Shown here piece by piece: positions 5,117 through 6,708 of a stretch of 6,708 bases of DNA; positions within the stretch are counted from its first letter, which is position 1, and each line of letters starts with the position of its first letter. The stretch is from an uncultured Acidobacteriota bacterium (GTDB taxonomy: Bacteria > Acidobacteriota > Vicinamibacteria > Vicinamibacterales > SCN-69-37). Under the pieces are notes generated by a model. The model saw only the letters and a list, made by a program, of their open reading frames with translations. It did not search any database and was not told the origin of the DNA. The stretch lies in contig CALFMR010000148.1 in assembly GCA_937880585.1 (NCBI GenBank), forward strand, positions 1-6,708. Direction: 5' to 3'. Position numbers and translations under genes: made by a program.

Positions 5117-6708
5117 CCTCGCGCCGGACTTCTGCCCGTACGTGGGTCTGCAGCCCTTCCGGGTGAAGGACCGCGAGTACTTCTTCGGGCGCGAGCGGGA
5201 ACAGCGCGTCATCTCTGCAAATCTTTTCGCGTCGCCGCTCACCGTGCTCTACGGACCGAGCGCGGTCGGCAAGAGCTCGGTGCTCCAGGCCGGCGTCGTG
5301 CCGCACCTGCAGCGCGAACCGCGCACGGCCGTCGTGTACTTCGCGACCTGGCAGAGTGACACGTTCGCGCGCGACCTGACGGCCACCTGCCGGCGCGCGG
5401 TGGAAGCCGCGCATGGCGCGGCCATCACGGTCGACGACGCGGCGCCGCTCGACGAGTGGCTGGCCGCGGCGACCGCCGAACTGCACGGCACGATCCTCGT
5501 GATGCTGGACCAGTTCGAGGAGTACCTGCTCTATCACCGCGAGGAGGACGAGCGGTCGTTCGACGCCGAGATCGCACGCACGATCAACCGGAGCGACGTC
5601 AACGCGCACCTGCTCATCGGCCTGCGCGACGACAGCCTGTCGAAGCTCAACCGATTCAGCAAGCGCATTCCCAACCTGCTCGGCAACACGCTGCAGTTGC
5701 GGCGCCTCACGCCCGAAGCCGCGCGCCGCGCCGTTGTCGGGCCGGTGGAACGGTACAACCAGGAGCCGGGCGCGCGGCCCACGCGCGTCGAGGACGCGCT
5801 CGTCGACGCGGTAATCGCCGACGTGCAGATCGGCCGCGTCGTGCCCGGCTCGTCTGGCGGCGTGGCCGGCATCCACGCGAGCGAGGACGCGGGGCTCGTC
5901 GAGACCGCGTTTCTCCAACTGGTGCTGACCGAGCTCTGGCGCGCGGCGAGCGAGCGGTCCGGCGACCGCGTGCTCGACGCGGCCACGCTCCAGACGCTCG
6001 GCGGCGCCGAAGCCATCGTGCGGCGGCACGTCGATCGCGAGATGGGCAAGCTCTCGGAGGACGGGCGAGAGATCGCGGCGCGGCTGTTCCAACACCTGGT
6101 GACGCCGAGCGGCGCGAAGTACGCGCTCGTGACGGCCGACCTCGTCGACCTCGCCGAACGGCCGCGCGAAGCCGTGCTGCCGGTGCTGCAGGCCCTCGCC
6201 GAGGCGCGTCTGCTCCGGCATCTCGACTCGTCCGATCGCTACGAGATCTTCCACGACGCGTTCGCCGCGGCGCTGCTCGACTGGCGCAAGGGCAACGCGC
6301 CGTCCAGTGCCACTGATGCAATTGCCGGCCCGGCCGGTCGCGAATTGTTGCCGCGCTTCACGCGCCTCGGCTGGGGTGAGCAAGCACCGACGCTGATCAT
6401 GCTCGAAGACGCTGGCGCGCTGCGGGCACAGGCCCAGCAGATGAAGCTCGCCGCGCTCGGCCGGCTGTCGGCCAACATCGCGCATGAGATCCGCAATCCG
6501 CTGTCGGCGATCACGCAGGCCGGGCAATTGCTGGCCGAGCAATCGGATTTCGACGCCGGCAATCGCCGACTGCTCGACATGATCCAGCGTCACGCCGTGC
6601 GCATCGATCACATCGTGCGCAACGTGCTCGACATCAGCCGCCGCCAACCGGCCCGACGCGACGCGCTGATCCTGCGCGACAGCCTGCGCCGGAGCGCCGC
6701 GATGTATG
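5109..6708 (+). CDS. STAND (nSTAND1-like) P-loop NTPase continuing in frame into a PilS-like histidine kinase; 3'-truncated
   Basis: GTG at 5109 overlaps the SIR2 stop (5114-5116); a weak GGAAG lies just upstream, so coupled translation is likely. The frame is open for 533 codons to the window edge. Residues 10-29 (PYVGLQPF to YFFGRE) are the typical entry of nSTAND1 ATPases. Walker A is GPSAVGKS (49-56), Walker B is VMLDQFEE (131-138), and LLIGLRDD follows as a sensor-like strand. A winged-helix-like end (about 340-396, finishing YEIFHDAFAAALLDWRKGN) closes the switch. From about residue 410 the sequence changes to a PilS/NtrB-type kinase: GRELLPRFTRLG and LIMLEDAG resemble the final strands of a PAS fold, then HisKA at 445-510 with phosphoacceptor H459 in AHEIRNP. 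The ATP-binding kinase domain would lie beyond the window. No membrane helix is seen, whereas PilS has several. STAND proteins act as nucleotide-gated oligomerising sensors, the likely partner of the adjacent SIR2. The fusion may be genuine or an assembly join. Confidence 0.85.
   Translation, partial: MTDLAPDFCPYVGLQPFRVKDREYFFGREREQRVISANLFASPLTVLYGPSAVGKSSVLQAGVVPHLQREPRTAVVYFATWQSDTFARDLTATCRRAVEAAHGAAITVDDAAPLDEWLAAATAELHGTILVMLDQFEEYLLYHREEDERSFDAEIARTINRSDVNAHLLIGLRDDSLSKLNRFSKRIPNLLGNTLQLRRLTPEAARRAVVGPVERYNQEPGARPTRVEDALVDAVIADVQIGRVVPGSSGGVAGIHASEDAGLVETAFLQLVLTELWRAASERSGDRVLDAATLQTLGGAEAIVRRHVDREMGKLSEDGREIAARLFQHLVTPSGAKYALVTADLVDLAERPREAVLPVLQALAEARLLRHLDSSDRYEIFHDAFAAALLDWRKGNAPSSATDAIAGPAGRELLPRFTRLGWGEQAPTLIMLEDAGALRAQAQQMKLAALGRLSANIAHEIRNPLSAITQAGQLLAEQSDFDAGNRRLLDMIQRHAVRIDHIVRNVLDISRRQPARRDALILRDSLRRSAAMY
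6297..6335 (+). other. Junction between STAND and PilS-like kinase sequence
   Basis: Residue 396 is the last that looks like the STAND winged-helix end, and residue 410 is the first that looks like PilS; the 13 residues between (APSSATDAIAGPA) resemble a linker. By hand count leucine codons shift from CTC slightly above CTG with a single TTG in about 397 codons, to CTG above CTC with three TTG in about 136 codons. The numbers are small. The join falls inside what should be a PAS domain, since only its last strands are present. Confidence 0.5.
6336..6708 (+). other. PilS-type HisKA segment inside the STAND reading frame
   Basis: MKLAALGRLSANIAHEIRNP (residues 445-464) is very close to the dimerisation and phosphoacceptor helix of PilS, the sensor kinase that controls type IV pilin expression with PilR in gamma-proteobacteria; the preceding RAQAQQ coiled linker and the following second helix (about 482-507, ending NVLDISRR) fit too. 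H459 is the phosphoacceptor. The symbol pilS is withheld because the N-terminal membrane region is absent in this frame and the 3' end is outside the window. Confidence 0.75.

Noticed and set aside
3311..5242. 643-codon open frame on the minus strand
   Set aside because: It lies opposite the repeat protein and the SIR2 gene; its translation is low-complexity Arg/Ala-rich with no domain, an expected mirror of GC-rich codon bias.
4779..6647. 622-codon open frame on the minus strand
   Set aside because: It is antisense to SIR2 and STAND, which carry clear motifs; the translation has no recognisable family and is His/Arg/Val-rich in the manner of a complement-strand shadow.
1..6708. CRISPR arrays, tRNA or rRNA genes, insertion sequences, attachment sites
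   Set aside because: No short DNA repeats with spacers, no cloverleaf or rRNA-like segments, no transposase or terminal inverted repeats were seen; the only periodic signal is the coding decad array.

Overview
This is a very GC-rich stretch of bacterial chromosome. All five genes read on the + strand, closely packed, with strong G/C third-position bias. That base composition, the Tat-exported GMC oxidoreductase paired with a c-type cytochrome, and the SIR2/STAND genes would fit a soil-type bacterium such as an Acidobacteriota or Myxococcota member, but no marker gene fixes the taxon. The last ~370 bases look like a proteobacterial PilS kinase, which complicates any assignment.

Region 1 (1-4106) is a tight three-gene unit. 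It holds the C-terminal part of a dihaem-type cytochrome c oxidoreductase with one CxxCH motif visible, then after a single base a Tat-signal GMC flavoprotein of 680 aa. Overlapping that by ATGA is a 241-aa envelope protein built of fourteen exact 10-residue repeats between an N-terminal export signal and a C-terminal membrane helix. The simplest reading is a periplasmic oxidation module (flavin dehydrogenase/oxidase plus haem partner) with an envelope-anchored accessory protein. The substrate is unknown.

Region 2 (4107-4171) is a 65-bp gap with a good sigma70-like promoter (perfect TTGACA, 17-bp spacer, GACAAT) and a small inverted repeat overlapping the spacer and -10. A new transcription unit appears to start here.

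Region 3 (4172-6708, open at the right edge) is a two-gene unit. A complete 314-aa SIR2-like (probable NAD-consuming) effector overlaps by 8 bp a STAND-type P-loop NTPase (nSTAND1-like, Walker A and B visible). SIR2 plus STAND is a known combination in bacterial antiphage immunity, so this is a candidate defence module with effector and switch on separate, translationally coupled genes. The STAND reading frame runs without a stop into a PilS-type histidine kinase segment (end of a PAS fold plus a HisKA dimerisation/phosphoacceptor helix) and leaves the window still open. Either this is a STAND-histidine kinase fusion or the contig is chimeric near 6297-6335. The join cuts through a PAS-like fold and leucine-codon preference shifts there, so the artefact explanation must be excluded first.

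No tRNA, rRNA, CRISPR array, insertion sequence or convincing terminator was seen.
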